64,000 nt of DNA, taken from positions 9,394,721 to 9,458,720 of the forward strand of contig OY783223.1 in assembly GCA_963678705.1 (NCBI GenBank), in the 5' to 3' direction. The stretch is from Panorpa germanica (lineage: Eukaryota; Arthropoda; Insecta; Mecoptera; Panorpidae). Positions 35,600 through 47,722 of this stretch are shown piece by piece. The stretch's first letter is position 1, and the number at the start of each line of letters is the position of its first letter. A program made the translations under genes and the position numbers. The notes under the pieces are model-generated. The model was not told the origin of the DNA. It searched no databases and saw only the letters and a program-made list of their open reading frames with translations.

Positions 35600-37139
35600 G
35601 AAACATTTATCATATCACAATTAAAGCGAAATATAACCTAGCTGTTGATATCGCAGTAATAACATAAATAATAAATAATAAAGAAAAAGTAAAGTGTTAA
35701 TTTTTTTTTGTTGGTAATTTGTAAAAACCTAAAATAAAAATTAAATACTAAAAATGACACTGCGTCCAATGAGACGCAGAATACTTACACTGTGCCGGAA
35801 GTGTATAAAAACTGCACAAGAAAGTGCAACACTCTATTTAAAAATAAACTCTATTACCCAGGTAGAAAATTGTCTTGTAGTATAAGTTCCAAGTTCGTGC
35901 TAGCTTGTTACAAGCTAATTCCACCTGTCACATAGAAATTGTAACTGAATATGTAAGATTTAACTTGTTAGCATACTACGAGCTAATTCAAACGTTACAT
36001 TTCTACATGGGTAACGACAACGAAAATGAAATACATAATTTTACAAATATTTGCCTGGACTACTTTTCATATTTCAGGTGTAATAATAAAATAATACCAA
36101 CACATACATATATAGAAATGTGTGCGTAAATCAAAATATATAAATTATAGATATTAAACAAAATGATTTTAATATTTCTAAATAAATGAATACGCAAGCA
36201 GCTAGTACACGGTGGAAGAAACAAAGTCGTATCTCCGTAGATATTTATTATTTTCACTTACAGTTTTAATTTTTGTAATTTATATTATCAATTATTATTA
36301 AATATTTTTTAATTTATATTCACGTTTACAAAAACCTGCTTCAGCCACTTATATGCGCGGTAAAATATTGTTATTAATTTTTAATAGATATTGTTATAAT
36401 TAACAATTAGTCTCAGAGATCAATTAGGATAGTTCACTTGTAAAAAGCACTGTTCCACATAATTTGGTAAAATTTAAATATGACTAGAGTTTAATCTGTT
36501 TTGTTTGGAAAATTATTTTTACAAATTTCATAAAACGGGGTACACAAATGCACGGCTGTAAGAAGTAAATAAAACAAATATTTAAAAAAGGTTTCCAGCT
36601 TTGAAATCAGCGTAAAAGCTATGCTAGAAATATATTTAATACGTCAAAATAAAAAAGGATTTCATTGACAATTTAAAAAGGACTCAGGACTTTTTTCTAC
36701 GCCACTGACTTTCTACGTTTTATAACTATTTTAAAACTTCGCATATTTTTAAAACAAATATATATTTTTCTACTGTCTTTATCTAATTTGTCAAACCGAT
36801 GTTGGAATTTAGGAAAATCAGTGACTTGAACAAAACTAATAAGAAAACTAAAATTTAGTCTACATATTTCTAGAATTTTTTAGAATTTATCAAACAAGTA
36901 TTGTAATAAAATTAATAGCTTAATCTGATGCAAAATAAAACACAATACTATATATCATTTAAAGCATTGATTGCCAAAGTACGGTCTTGTTACAATTAAT
37001 TAATAATCTTAATAAATTAATATTTTTTTAAATTATTGTTATTTGCAATTAGTATTTGTTTTTATCTTGGTATATAGTTACTTAAAATATATTACCGAAA
37101 AATTTGAAAATGAGAAACTAAGGAATGGGTCATCTGTTA
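35600..37139. other. Anonymous AT-rich DNA
   Basis: No gene supported. A repeated motif AGCTAATTC-(n)-GTTACAT at 35915-36000 matches blocks near 13690 and 54690. The rest is A/T-rich with no long frame. Confidence 0.5.
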
Positions 37140-38118
37140 GTAGAATATTAAAATTAAAAAGAAATTTAAACATTTCATTTTCTTTAAAATAACTTTAGAG
37201 TGGATGATAAAGTAAAATTGTATACAAAAAACAAATTCTTACATACAAATATATCAGTATAAGTTAGTAAATAATATTTTAATTTGTTTTAACAAGCACA
37301 TTTGTTCACACAAGTGCTGCTATCTATAACATAAAATTGAAATTATTATTAATTTTTATATTTTTTGTACTTAGACTACTACCAACTTTGTCTTTTTTAC
37401 TCTTATATAGAGGTGAGAGTACTTGAATATTAAAATTTACAAAAAATAAAACACTCTTTTTCTTTAAAATAACTTTAGAGTGGGGGATAAAGTAAAACTA
37501 TATACAAAAAACAAATTCTTACATACAAATATATCAGTATAAGTTAGTAAATAATATTTTAATTTGTTTTAACAAGCACATTTGTTCACACAAGTGCTGC
37601 TATCTATAACATAAAATTGAAATTATTATTAATTTTTATATTTTTTGTACTTAGACTACTACCAACTTTGTCTTTTTTACTCTTATATAGAGGTGAGAGT
37701 ACTTGAATATTAAAATTTACAAAAAATAAAACACTCTTTTTCTTTAAAATAACTTTAGAGTGGGGGATAAAGTAAAATTTTATACAAAAAACAAATTCTT
37801 ACATACAAATATATCAGTATAAGTTAGTAAATAATATTTTATTTTGTTTTAACAAGCACATTTGTTCACACAAGTGCTGCTATCTATAACATAAAATTGA
37901 AATTATTATTAATTTTTATATTTTTTGTACTTAGACTACTACCAACTTTGTCTTTTTTACTCTTATATAGAGGTGAGAGTACTTGAATATTAAAATTTAC
38001 AAAAAATAAAACACTCTTTTTCTTTAAAATAACTTTAGAGTGGGGGATAAAGTAAAATTTTATACAAAAAACAAATTCTTACATACAAATATATCATTAA
38101 AAGTTAGTAAATAAATAT
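37140..38118 (+). repeat. Tandem array, 280-bp unit, about 3.4 copies
   Basis: The block TCTTTAAAATAACTTTAGAG recurs at 37181, 37461, 37741 and 38021, an exact 280-bp period. Units are nearly identical (a few substitutions such as GGATG/GGGGG and TTAATTTG/TTATTTTG). The first unit is diverged on its left side (from about 37140), and the fourth breaks off at ATATATCATTAAAAG near 38100. The unit contains AACAAGCACATTTGTTCACA and no coding frame. High identity and equal length imply recent unequal exchange or satellite-like expansion. Confidence 0.95.
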
Positions 38119-38805
38119 TTCTTTTTGTCATTGCCATGTAGGATAATTGCACTATAAATTAGGCAATGATGAGATGCAATATTTGAAACAACTGACTTTG
38201 CAATCTCTGTTTTAGATTTCCAAATTCTTAGCCAAAATATGTCTTACTTTGTGCAGCCGTTAAGGAATGAGATACCCGCTACATTTTAAAGGATATAAGA
38301 TTCTGTAACATGGACACAGATGTATGTTGCAAAAACGGGATAACCAACCCGTTGATCGCGTTCTAAAAGACATATAACATCTTAAAATATATAAATTGAA
38401 CTAAATCTGGAAGTGATTTGCAATCCCTGCTATTCAGAGTACTGCAAGCGCTTACTGGACATAATAAAACAATATCATATAAATACAAAACATAATAAGT
38501 AAGTTCACCAACATAACTCTGTCTACAAAAAACTCAGCCAAAACATTTTACATGTTATGGATTATAAATTGTGTCGTCCGTCCGTCCTGTTGTCCCAGTG
38601 CCGTAGTGTCCCGGTGTCCCGGTGTCCCGCGTTTGTAATGTTGGTGTATTAAATTCACTATTCTCTATGAAAACTGAGAGATTCATTTCTCACGTCCGTT
38701 GGAACATGCTGGTGTTCGTACAGAAGCGCGGAAAATTTGGCTTGCATTGCAGTAATGACATTTTTACATGAAGAGAAATTTTTATTTTTATTAAATATAT
38801 TCAAT
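38119..38805. other. Anonymous DNA with a short GTGTCCC tandem
   Basis: At 38578-38631 a degenerate short tandem occurs (GTCCGTCCGTCCTG, then GTGTCCCG three times). No gene supported. Confidence 0.6.
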
Positions 38806-39413
38806 GGTCTTGTGTCCTCATTCTTTAGTGGTCGATTTTTCAATTGTTGATTAAAATTGATGTTAATAAATGTGTATTGGCGTGTCTATTTTATTACATA
38901 TCTAAATGTTGACGAAGATATAGCAATTAAAAGTTTGAATTGTAGTTTTAGCGCTAGAAATGGTCGACTATATTTGTATGTATATTTAACGTCAGTTATT
39001 TGTTGAGTAGGTCAGTGCTGTGGTAATGTTTTGTAGCTGTTGGTAGTTGTAATAATCAAATCAAGTCAAAGAATAATAAGTTTTTATTTTATTTAACCCT
39101 GCTAAGGCAGACATAATATTGAAATTTTATTGTTCCTTGAAATAGCTGTAAATAATATTTGATATTTTGATATATAAATACATATAGCAGAGATTTATGA
39201 GCTGTAAGGTTGGCAGCGGTTGTGATGTCACATGCATTTTAAATGTTTACAACATTGAATCCCTTTAATAATTAAAGAAACACATTGACTTTTTTAATTG
39301 TTCATATCTCCTAACATATAAGGAGTTATTAAAAAATAATTAAACATTTGAGGTTCTAGTAACTCACTTTATCAATATATAGTACAGTTTTATAGAAATT
39401 AAGACATAGGACA
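38806..39413 (+). repeat. GGCTTGTGTCCT TIR family (family G), copy 1
   Basis: Colinear with the copy at 42581-43161: TTAGTGGTCGATT, TAAATGTGTATTGGCGTG, TTTTAGCGCTAGAAATGG, CCTGCTAAGGCAGACAT, AATTAAAG and AGACATAGGACA in order. The left end is slightly changed (GGTCTTGTGTCCT) and the right end stops at AGGACA. Noncoding. Confidence 0.85.
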
Positions 39414-40329
39414 ATATATAAAGTAATATGTGTTTTTAGAAGTACACTCTTGCATCTAGTGTCTCCTTTCCTGCGATTTGTGTCAAAGCTTATCAACCGA
39501 GGCAAGCCAACGCGAGGCGAGATCTATAGTACACACGTCGGCGAGAGTAAACTGGCGGCATTAGACGTAAAAATGTGCTATCCTAAGTATAGCCCTCTTG
39601 CCAACCGAATAATAACAAAAATTGTAATAATGGGGGATAAGACATTCTTTATCCATATATAGCCAAGGTATTTTCTCAAATAAGAGTTTGTATCAATGCA
39701 CCATTTATATTTTATGGTAATATTTGAGTGATTTATGGTGAACATGAAACAATACGTGTGTGTGTGTGTAATTCTAATTAGAGTGTACGTAACTATTTGT
39801 ATGTAAACTGCAAAGAATGTTTGGCAAGGTTCACACCAGGCGGCAGCGTGAACAGTGTACTTTGTATTCGTATTCCACCGGTTAAATGTAGTATCACACT
39901 TCAATTTTAGTATAATACAAAGTATAGACCAAAAACAGGCTTTCGAATTGCAAGAACAATAACACAATAAGTGAAATTAAAATAATCGAAGAACCGACTT
40001 AATCAAAATATCATTTTTATAGATAACTATTAATAAAGAAATACGGTTGTACCCGCTTGCATATCAAAATATAGCTGCAAGTACTTTGGATTAAAATTTT
40101 AGTAATTAATTTCAAAGAGAAATATGGAAAGAACTTTTTGAAGAAAGAAAAGTTTGAGTTGCCTTTACGAAGCGGGTGTAAACTGCTATAAATTTGTTAT
40201 ATTTATAACTATATCATTCTATCAATCAATATATATCAAATTAAAGCTAATTTTTATCTAGCTAAGCTAAGCTAAGTGCTATACTGTATATAATACGAAT
40301 ACGAATAAATATATTTTAAATCTTCTTAC
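39414..40329. other. Anonymous DNA
   Basis: A (GT)n tract at about 39757-39768 sits in this region. The minus-strand frame at 39578-39967 (129 codons) has no motif and is rich in I, C, T and Y. I see no convincing gene. Confidence 0.5.
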
Positions 40330-40383
40330 CCAATATTTCACAAGGCGTAGGTCAAAATTTTGATTAAGAGTCAAGACACTCAC
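40330..40383 (-). other. Juxtaposed splice sites: recursive-splicing point with a 54-nt open exon
   Basis: On the minus strand, TATCTTTTTGTTACAG (acceptor, ending at 40384) is followed immediately by GTGAGTGTCTT (donor). That is the AG|GT arrangement of a recursive-splicing ratchet point. The next 54 nt are open in one frame only (VSVLTLNQNFDLRLVKYW) and end TGG|GTAAGAAG at 40329. It therefore also fits a small cassette exon. In flies ratchet points subdivide very long introns. The gene it would belong to is not identified. Confidence 0.4.
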
Positions 40384-40749
40384 CTGTAACAAAAAGATAA
40401 ACTGTTATTAAAAGTATGTAGAGAAGAAGAAGAGAAAATTATGCCATTTAAAATTATATATATTTAAAAGTTTTCTACTGAGAATATTAGTTATTAACAT
40501 AAATGTAAAAATAGGTCACTAAACGTTGTATATTAGGTAGCATTGTATACGTAACAGGTAACTTTTGTTATGTTAAATATACCTTAAATACAACTATCTG
40601 TGTAGGGGCCTCGCTCTTGTAGGAGCCTCGCACCTCGCAGAACAACCCAGGTGAAATAATTCATTACTATATATGTATTTGAATCTCGCGCCTCATGCTT
40701 TAGAAAACCCACTTGAATCAATGCGTATATCTTTTAAGACAGTAAGTAC
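40384..40749. other. Anonymous DNA with CCTCGC motifs
   Basis: Contains repeated GCCTCGC/GGAGCCTCGCACC motifs at 40608-40640, probably a fragment related to the adjacent repeat at 40750. No gene. Confidence 0.45.
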
Positions 40750-40968
40750 CTTAGTTTATCATTATTAATATTTGTCGTCTTTGTGCTTGTTAACTTTTAT
40801 AAATCTTCCAATATAAAATTTTACAACTCTACATTTATTTATTTATAATTTTTGCATTTCTCGTTAATGATCATCAAAAATACTGACTTTCAATTTACAT
40901 AAATTACACAAAGAACAAGGGCCTCGCAAAGATCTGTCACCCCGGGCCTCGCAATGGCTAAGGCCGCC
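40750..40968. repeat. Dispersed repeat family H, copy without insertion
   Basis: Matches 57957-58655 on both sides of the retrotransposon there: TTTATCATTATTAATATTTG and TCGTCTTTGT on the left, and ACAAAGAACAAG, CCTCGCAAAGATCTG, GGGCCTCGCAATG on the right. The joined sequence CAATTTACATAAATTA at 40891 is the undisrupted version of the insertion point. The right edge (CAATGGCTAAGGCCGCC) resembles CAGGGCCGGC-type hAT ends, so the family may be hAT-derived. Confidence 0.75.
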
Positions 40969-41324
40969 AATGTCTGTGTTTATTATATGGGGTTGTGTTG
41001 ATATTTAAATTACAAAAATATTGAAAGTGTGATAGACGCTGATGTATTCAATCTCCCGGTACCGATGTTCTGCGAAAAGATAACTTCTGCTAGCTGAAGC
41101 AAACCAATGCGTAGGAAGATGTTAATGTACACTCCAGATGTACAGACAGTTAATTAAAACAATTAGGGATTTAACGATTAAAACAAAGTATCCGAGCTGT
41201 ACACAAACCGCCGGATAATTATCACAAATTATCATTTTTGCCACGTGGAGAAATAGGTATTTACTACGTTGTGTAAAAGGAGTATCAATTATACTAACAT
41301 AAATAAACGACAGGGCTGGCTTAG

Positions 41325-41991
41325 GAGATGTGGCGCCCCCACAAGGACATAGGCCAGAATTCTTGCGCTATACCGACCCATTATAATTGCCAGCTTAGTA
41401 TTTAACGATAGGAGGCTTACTTGGAAGAAGCACATATTTACTAAAAGAAAGCAGCTAGGTCTACAACTGCGGAAGATGTACTGGCTGATAGGACGGAAGT
41501 CACAACTTAGCACAGAAAACAAACTCCTGCTCTACAAAACCATACTTAAACCGGTATGGTCATATGGTATCCAACTATGGGGTACTGCATCTACCTCAAA
41601 TATTGAAATAATCCAAAGATTTCAGTCCGAAATGCTAAGGATTGTCACGAATGCACCATGGTTTGTACCTAATCACATAATACATCGGACCTGGATATAC
41701 CTACAGTAAATGAAGAAATAGTGCTTAGAACCAAAGTATACAAGGAGAGAATAATAGAACATCCAAACAATTTGGCCAGCAGTCTAATGTCCAATATTTC
41801 CGCAGTACGCAGACTGAAAAAGAAGGTACCTCAGGACCTACTAGCCAAATAAACAGAATCTATGATCTATTAAAATTGAGGGATGAGTCGATGGGCACAT
41901 CCCGCACAAGACACTTTATTTTGACATACCTATCACTGAATGTCCTATAAGCAGGACAGATTGTAATAATCTTTAGTAACCAAAAAAAAAA
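41325..41991 (+). mobile_element. Jockey-like non-LTR retrotransposon, 3' end with poly(A)
   Basis: Encodes the end of a jockey reverse transcriptase. DRRLTWKKHIFTKRKQLG leads into MYWLIGRKSQ (from 41476), then ILKPVWSYGIQLWGTAS and QRFQSEMLRIVTNAPW. A frame loss near 41688 separates this from DLDIPTVNEEI and KVYKERIIEHPNNLA, ending in a stop at 41850-41852. A 3' UTR of about 130 bp ends in a run of ten A at 41982-41991. The 5' part is missing, as expected for a truncated insertion. Target-site duplication was not established. Of the RT remnants here this is the clearest by similarity to insect jockey proteins. Confidence 0.9.
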
Positions 41992-42500
41992 GTATTTAAC
42001 AATATTATATTCTTTTTACAAATACAGGCAATACAACTTCTATATTTATTTTTATTAAAACATTCCTCAAAGCAGCGTCATTGTCACAGATGCAAATAAG
42101 GTTTTTGATTCAATTCTAAATTAAGCTTTCGTCATCAACCGATTCGTCATTAGATGTAGAATGGTTTAAATATAGTCCTAGTTGTCCACTAGATCTTCTC
42201 TAGTACTTAAGGTACTAGATGTCTTGTAAGTGTTCTATCCAAAGTGCAATGAAAGTGCATTAACAGTAATGCAACAATCCATGTGTGTAAATCATTGGAT
42301 GAACACTTGCAGTGTGCGAGGCGGCTGATTCATCCAAAATCTTTTATAGTTTTGTGTTTGTTTCTTTTTCTTTTGTTCATTTATCTTCATCATTGCTGTC
42401 TTACTCACGAGAGTGAATTGAAATTAGCGTTAGACTTCATTAATTTGAAAAACAAAGATATTTTTACCAAGCGTTACCACATCGAATTTATTGTTTTAAC

Positions 42501-42524
42501 ATGGAACAGAAGGAAAGTGGGAGG
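42501..42524 (+). other. Candidate first coding exon (ATG to strong donor)
   Basis: AACATGG followed by eight codons (MEQKESGR) ends exactly at a strong donor, GTAAGTAT (42525). No TATA/initiator pair was identified upstream and no downstream exon is linked. The ATG and donor agree by frame, but chance is possible. Confidence 0.2.
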
Positions 42525-42580
42525 GTAAGTATATGCAGCGAAGACTAGTGATCGACACATTTCAAGGAGCTGATCTTAAT

Positions 42581-43161
42581 GGGCTTGTGTCCTCATTTTT
42601 TAGTGGTCGATTCTTCAATTGTTCATTGAAATTGATGTTAATAAATGTGTATTGGCGTGTCTATTTTATTAAATATCTAAATATTGACGGAGATATAGCA
42701 ATTAAAAGTTTGAATTGTAGTTTTAGCGCTAGAAATGGTCGGCCATATTTGTATGACGTGAAATGTATTTTAACGTCAGTTATAGTAATGTTCTGTAGCT
42801 GTTGGTAGTCAAATAATCAAGTCAAATCAAAGAATAATAAGTTTTTATTTTATTTAACCCTGCTAAGGCAGACATAATATTGTAATTTGATTGTTCCTTG
42901 AAATAGCTGTAAATAATATTTGATATTTTGATATATAAATACATATAGCAGAGATGACCTGTAAGGTTGGTAACCTTACACAAGGATTGTGATGTCACAT
43001 GTCCTTTAATAATTAAAGAGACAAAATGACTTTTTTAATTGTTAATATCTTCTAAAATATAAGGAGTTATTAAAAAATAATTGAACATTTGAGGTTTTAG
43101 TAACCCACTTTATCAATATATAGTACACTTTTATAGAAATTAAGACATAGGACACAATCCC
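42581..43161 (+). repeat. Family G TIR element, full-length copy 2
   Basis: A 581-bp element with GGGCTTGTGTCCT on the left and AGGACACAATCCC on the right (12 of 13 TIR positions pair). Contains GTAACCTTACAC and a CCTTTAATAATTAAAG palindrome. An open frame of about 90 codons across it is not conserved in the other copies and is not a gene. Superfamily not assigned; flanking duplication unclear. Confidence 0.9.
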
Positions 43162-44449
43162 ATTTTTGTCTTAGAAAACGCGTAATGCACGTGTTCCTTC
43201 TCCACTTCACTTCTCGTCCATGTTTGAAACATTAAATAATGAATAATATAACAATACATACATACACTTATTATAAAAGTGTAAACTAAGCAAGTGTGGT
43301 GTGATGCGAAGCCTTAAGGAATCAGATAAACTGTTGAAGAAGATGCTGAGGGATTAGCAGGTTTGGGCTGGACCGCCACGGAATCTGTTTTGTTGTTTTA
43401 TGTTGTGACTACTTCGTTGTGCACAATGCAAACCACTGTTGCAGAATTACACATACGGGAATATTTGAACATACAGAATGGCTTCGAGTTCATTTTCTAC
43501 GAATATTATTTATTTGAAATCAGCATCCAGCGTCAGAAATATTTGGGTACCACTTACTATTAGGTTGTACTAGTTACAAATCATAAGCCGAACATAATAT
43601 AGTATTTATTAAGAAATATAACAACTGTATACAAAGCAAGATGTAGTAACTCAATCAACGATTATGTAACGAATGTCGCCTGCAGTGCAGTAAGGGTTGC
43701 ACCGTTTCCAAGATTCAGATTACATCACTCTCTCCAATGTGTATTCCAGAGCTGTTTATGCTAAAATAAGACCAGAGTAGCTCCAGGGTTATACACTACT
43801 TAGCCCATATTTACAATTCTAATACTTTCTTAAAGAATCGATAAACTTTATCACCCTACTTTTGATTGTTGTGTCGGGAGTGTGTTTTAAATTGGCCAAG
43901 TGATAATTTTATCCAGTTGTAAATCTGTCACATACGATTTCTAAGTATAGATGAACTGATGCTCCTCCTTTACTTCAAGCCCCTCTCATTCTCAGTCCCT
44001 CATCCTCACAATACTATTGTATGTGATGTACATAGATGCATGTATATAATATAAAGTATTGTAACGTGTACAAAACAAGAAAAATAGCACAAAAAAGAGA
44101 AGGGTTTAATAAGTAGTTTCACACTTGCGTTTGCTAAACTCTGCGAAGTTTGGTCTCCATTTCTTTAAAGTGAAATCTGTCAGAAATCGTTTTATATCTT
44201 ATTGATATACTAATTTAAAAAACATATACATATATTACAGTAGTCACTTCTATAATGCGGCTAAGAATCGCGTTGTATAAATCAGTGTTATAAGTCGTAC
44301 TTGTATAAATGTCTGCTGTGTGAATCGAACATGACACATAAACAAAATGCTGTTGTGTTTTACTTTATTTGTAAGTTTGAGAGTAGCTTGAGATTCGGGA
44401 ATAGCGATTTACAAATAACTGATCTTTTGTGTTCTTCTTTTTGTTTTAG
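43162..44449. other. Anonymous DNA
   Basis: No gene supported. The frame at 43363-43563 has no recognised motif. Confidence 0.5.
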
Positions 44450-44495
44450 CGACAACGGCCACGCATTTACTGGCGGCGGGGGATTCAGAATGTAG
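44450..44495 (+). other. Candidate exon after a strong 3' splice site
   Basis: GTGTTCTTCTTTTTGTTTTAG ends at 44449 and is followed by GC-rich sequence unlike the flanks. One frame reads DNGHAFTGGGGFRM and stops at 44493-44495; another reads TTATHLLAAGDSECSNASK and continues. No clear donor. Could be a terminal exon or chance. Confidence 0.25.
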
Positions 44496-44565
44496 TAATG
44501 CCAGCAAGCCTAGTAATGTAGAGTACACTCAACGCTATTATTTTGCAATTAACTTTATATTTGAA

Positions 44566-44735
44566 TGGGTCTATGTTTTAATTTCTATAAAAGTGTACCA
44601 TATATTGATAAAGTGTGTTACTAGAACCTTTAATGTTCAATTATTTTTTAATAACTCCTTATATGTTAGGAGATATGAACAATTGAAAAAGTCATTTTGT
44701 CTCTTTAATTATTAAAGGGATTCAACGTTGCACAA
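44566..44735 (-). repeat. Family G, truncated inverted copy 3
   Basis: Matches the right-hand 170 bp of copy 2 in reverse complement (ATTTCTATAAAAGTGTACC, ATAACTCCTTATATG, AATTATTAAAGGGATTCAAC). The left 400 bp are missing. Confidence 0.85.
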
Positions 44736-44970
44736 CATTCTCTTTTATACAACTTTTTAATATTTTATCATTAGCATAGCTCCCAAATTTTTCACGATTT
44801 AATTGCAGAATAATTTTACCATCGTGGGTTTCCAACTCTAGTTGAAATGAGCTTCTACAATTCGACCTCCAATAACTCCAACTCCTTCCGTTTGATCTTA
44901 AACTACTTCCAGGCTGTAGCACCAGGTGGTAGTCGCGCTCCCACGCCTGAGATAATAATAAACGATACAA
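44736..44970 (-). pseudogene. Coding-like patch on minus strand, unidentified
   Basis: On the minus strand a TTATTATTATCTCAG site near 44950 precedes an open stretch beginning AWERDYHLVLQPGSS and including SFQLELETHDGKI, with a GATG|GTAAAA site near 44820. In an adjacent frame a charged KRKELELLEV stretch is visible. It is GC-richer than its surroundings. No family recognised. May be an exon or an eroded transposon gene. Confidence 0.25.
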
Positions 44971-45891
44971 CTGACCTGATCTGTCTGATTTATTAGAGCT
45001 AGCGTTCCTCGTTGCTGGACATGTTTCTTATTTTGCCTGTAGTGCGTTCCACGGTTTATTAGAACTAGAGAGTGATAGGGAAGTTGCTGGCCTTAATATT
45101 CGCCATACGGAATTCTCACCAGAAGTTGAAACCCTCACTCTTTATTGATTTATCTACTTGTGACTATTACCACTGCTTTAATTTGCATTATTATTTTTAA
45201 CAATGTGTAACAGTTAAATAAAGTATTCCGCCATTCTATATACATCTTAAAGATCCAGTACTCTCCCAGGACACCTCTCCCTCTCTCTCAGAAACCCACT
45301 CATCTTAGAAACTGATTGTATTTTATATCGTTCCTGCGTAGGAAAGGAACACCTAAAGTCCTAGCTTAGCTGAGGTATAACTTACGACCGCCTGATGGTT
45401 GTTGACATTATTACAATGTGTCGAAAGATTGTGCTGTGTTAATCATTTCCATCATTGCATTTTAATGATTTTCTATTTATAAATGATTTATTTATATTAA
45501 TTATTGTTAACAATTAGAATCTCATTTATCAACACTTAATAAATATGTATGTAATAAGCCTCACACTGAAGACACGACTGTCTTTTACGTCGACAGATAG
45601 AGACAACGCTATATTAACACCTGGGACAAACGGAGATGACGCTAATAACTTTGTATTAGGACAGACTTGTCACAAATAGAACACATACAGTAGAGTAGCA
45701 ACATGCCCTGTAATATCTTGAGCTCGTAACTAGTTCGGCCAACATGCTTGACTGTGCTTAGCTCGATATTCTGCAGCACGATCCGAGCGCCAAGATATAT
45801 GTAAATGTATGACAAAACAGAGAACAAGGCCAAGTAATAGAGGTCACTTTAGGATGATGTCTAGAATATCCTTGGTGGAAAAACTTAAGAA

Positions 45892-46240
45892 ACTGGTCAT
45901 TTTTTACTGGTCGATTGAAATTGATTTTAATAAATGTATTGGCGTTTTTATTATTTTAATTTAATAGCAATTAAAAATTAGAATATATTACGTAGATTAG
46001 AACATATTTATGACGTAACATGTCTGACTATTTCGGGTAGGTCAGTTATTTTTTCTATGGATAAGAGTTCTATATGCTATCTCTTTTACGCTCTGTTGTA
46101 TAAAAGAGATAGTAATTTAGTGGTCGTGATGTCACATATCTTGGAATATTGTATAACGTTGAATCCCTTTAATAATTAAAGGGACAAAATTACTCTTTTA
46201 ATTGTTAATATCTCGTAATATATAAGGAGTTATATATTTT
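45892..46240 (+). repeat. Family G, internally deleted copy 4
   Basis: Retains TTTACTGGTCGATTGAAATT on the left and GAATCCCTTTAATAATTAAAG plus AAGGAGTTAT on the right. The middle (ratio by length to copy 2 about 0.6) is largely missing or rearranged. Confidence 0.75.
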
Positions 46241-47722
46241 TAATTAGTTTTACATAAAACAAAATATTATTATATTATTTTTTCACACAAATATAAAAAA
46301 GAGTTTTGTTATTTTTATATTTAAGTTATTTTAACTAAGATGTGAAGCTCGCGGTATTTGCTTGTTAACAGATGTTGGTCACGTATGATTCGGTCGTGTG
46401 TTGGTAACCGCGAGCATACTCGGACAGTTGTATCCCCTTAGTGAGGTCGCCCAAGTGTATTTATATAAAAAACTGACAAACTGTAATAGTTCCAAAAATC
46501 CAAAGCTACCCTATTGTTAAATCTGATACACATTTTCCATAAAAATAAATCGTTACTCTATGATTTCATTCATGGAACGAATATGGACTTGTGGATACTC
46601 GTATTCATGAGATATCGAATACCAAACTTTATTACATTCTTAAGTTACAATATATTTAGTTTTACAACCCAACCCACGCCCGCTTCTTGTACGAGACAAC
46701 GACATCTACAACATCTACAACGACATAGAAAGGTCAACATTTGACCCTTGAATGCTGGAGATCTCGCGACAGCCGCGACAATGTATATGATCTGTCATTC
46801 CGGCATTTGAATGTCTCAATTACAATAGACGGACCAAGTAAACCAGGTGTACCTTTGCTAATGGTGAGACGAGCGTACGCAAAGAGAAACTGTTGGTATT
46901 TATACAAGCTATAACTATTTCTGCAATGACATTTATTATTTCTTTACAGCACTAAATACAACTATGATGTTTTAAAAGTCATTTAATTACAGAAAATGAT
47001 TTATGAAGATGATCACTACATTACTTGCCTGAGCGTTGTGCTAGTAGGGATCAGATTTCTTTGACGATCACCCAAACAAGTACTATACGTTGCTGAGCCT
47101 ACCGTCCCACTTCTGAAATGACAGCGGCATCCATTGGATCATCAATTTTAGATTTTATTAGTTGTGTGCTTAACAAATGACACATGGATGATAAAAGTTT
47201 AAAGGTGCAGTCTAAAAACCGAAAAATAAAAACCAAAACCAAATGTTTGACTTTTTGCGCGTCTGCAGCACTCTTGTATCCGCTTCAATCCCCAGATTTG
47301 TACTATTGAAGATACATTCATACGGCCATGTACTTAAGTTAATAATTCTTATTTTAAATATTAAAGACATGGTGTTATTGGTATTAAATTGTTTTAAGTA
47401 TTGTAAACAATCTATTAGGTAATGTACAACAAGATAAAAATCAAGTAATAAGTTAACCCTGCCCTGTTGTTTCTTTGACATTAGTTACACAAAAATATCC
47501 AATGCTTAATGATTGTCCGTCCACAGAAAACACGCCCGACCCCCGCCCCGCCCTTTCAGTAACACGAGTATCCGATGTCCGTGTCAAAGGTAACAAATAT
47601 TAAAACAACAGCTGCGTTTACATTTTGTTTTAATTTGGTTCATATCCAATCTATACCCATCATTTATAACTTTGTATGTTTTTAGGAAATTAAATAAGTA
47701 TTTCTTAGTATGAAATAAGAAA
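46241..47722. other. Anonymous DNA
   Basis: A GC-richer patch at 46340-46450 precedes TATATAAAA near 46460, without a downstream gene I can support. Other frames are short. Confidence 0.45.

Noticed and set aside
37140-38118. The regular array could be mistaken for a CRISPR.
   Set aside because: The unit is 280 bp with no alternating repeat and variable spacer; all of each unit is repeated. It is an ordinary tandem array in animal DNA.
42283-42808. Plus-strand frames with a hydrophobic stretch across family G copy 2.
   Set aside because: The part inside the repeat is not conserved as a frame in the other copies, and the hydrophobic run is T-rich sequence.
44450-44520. Calling a firm host exon after the strong 3' splice site.
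   Set aside because: No credible donor, two competing frames and no partner exon; kept only as a low-confidence candidate.
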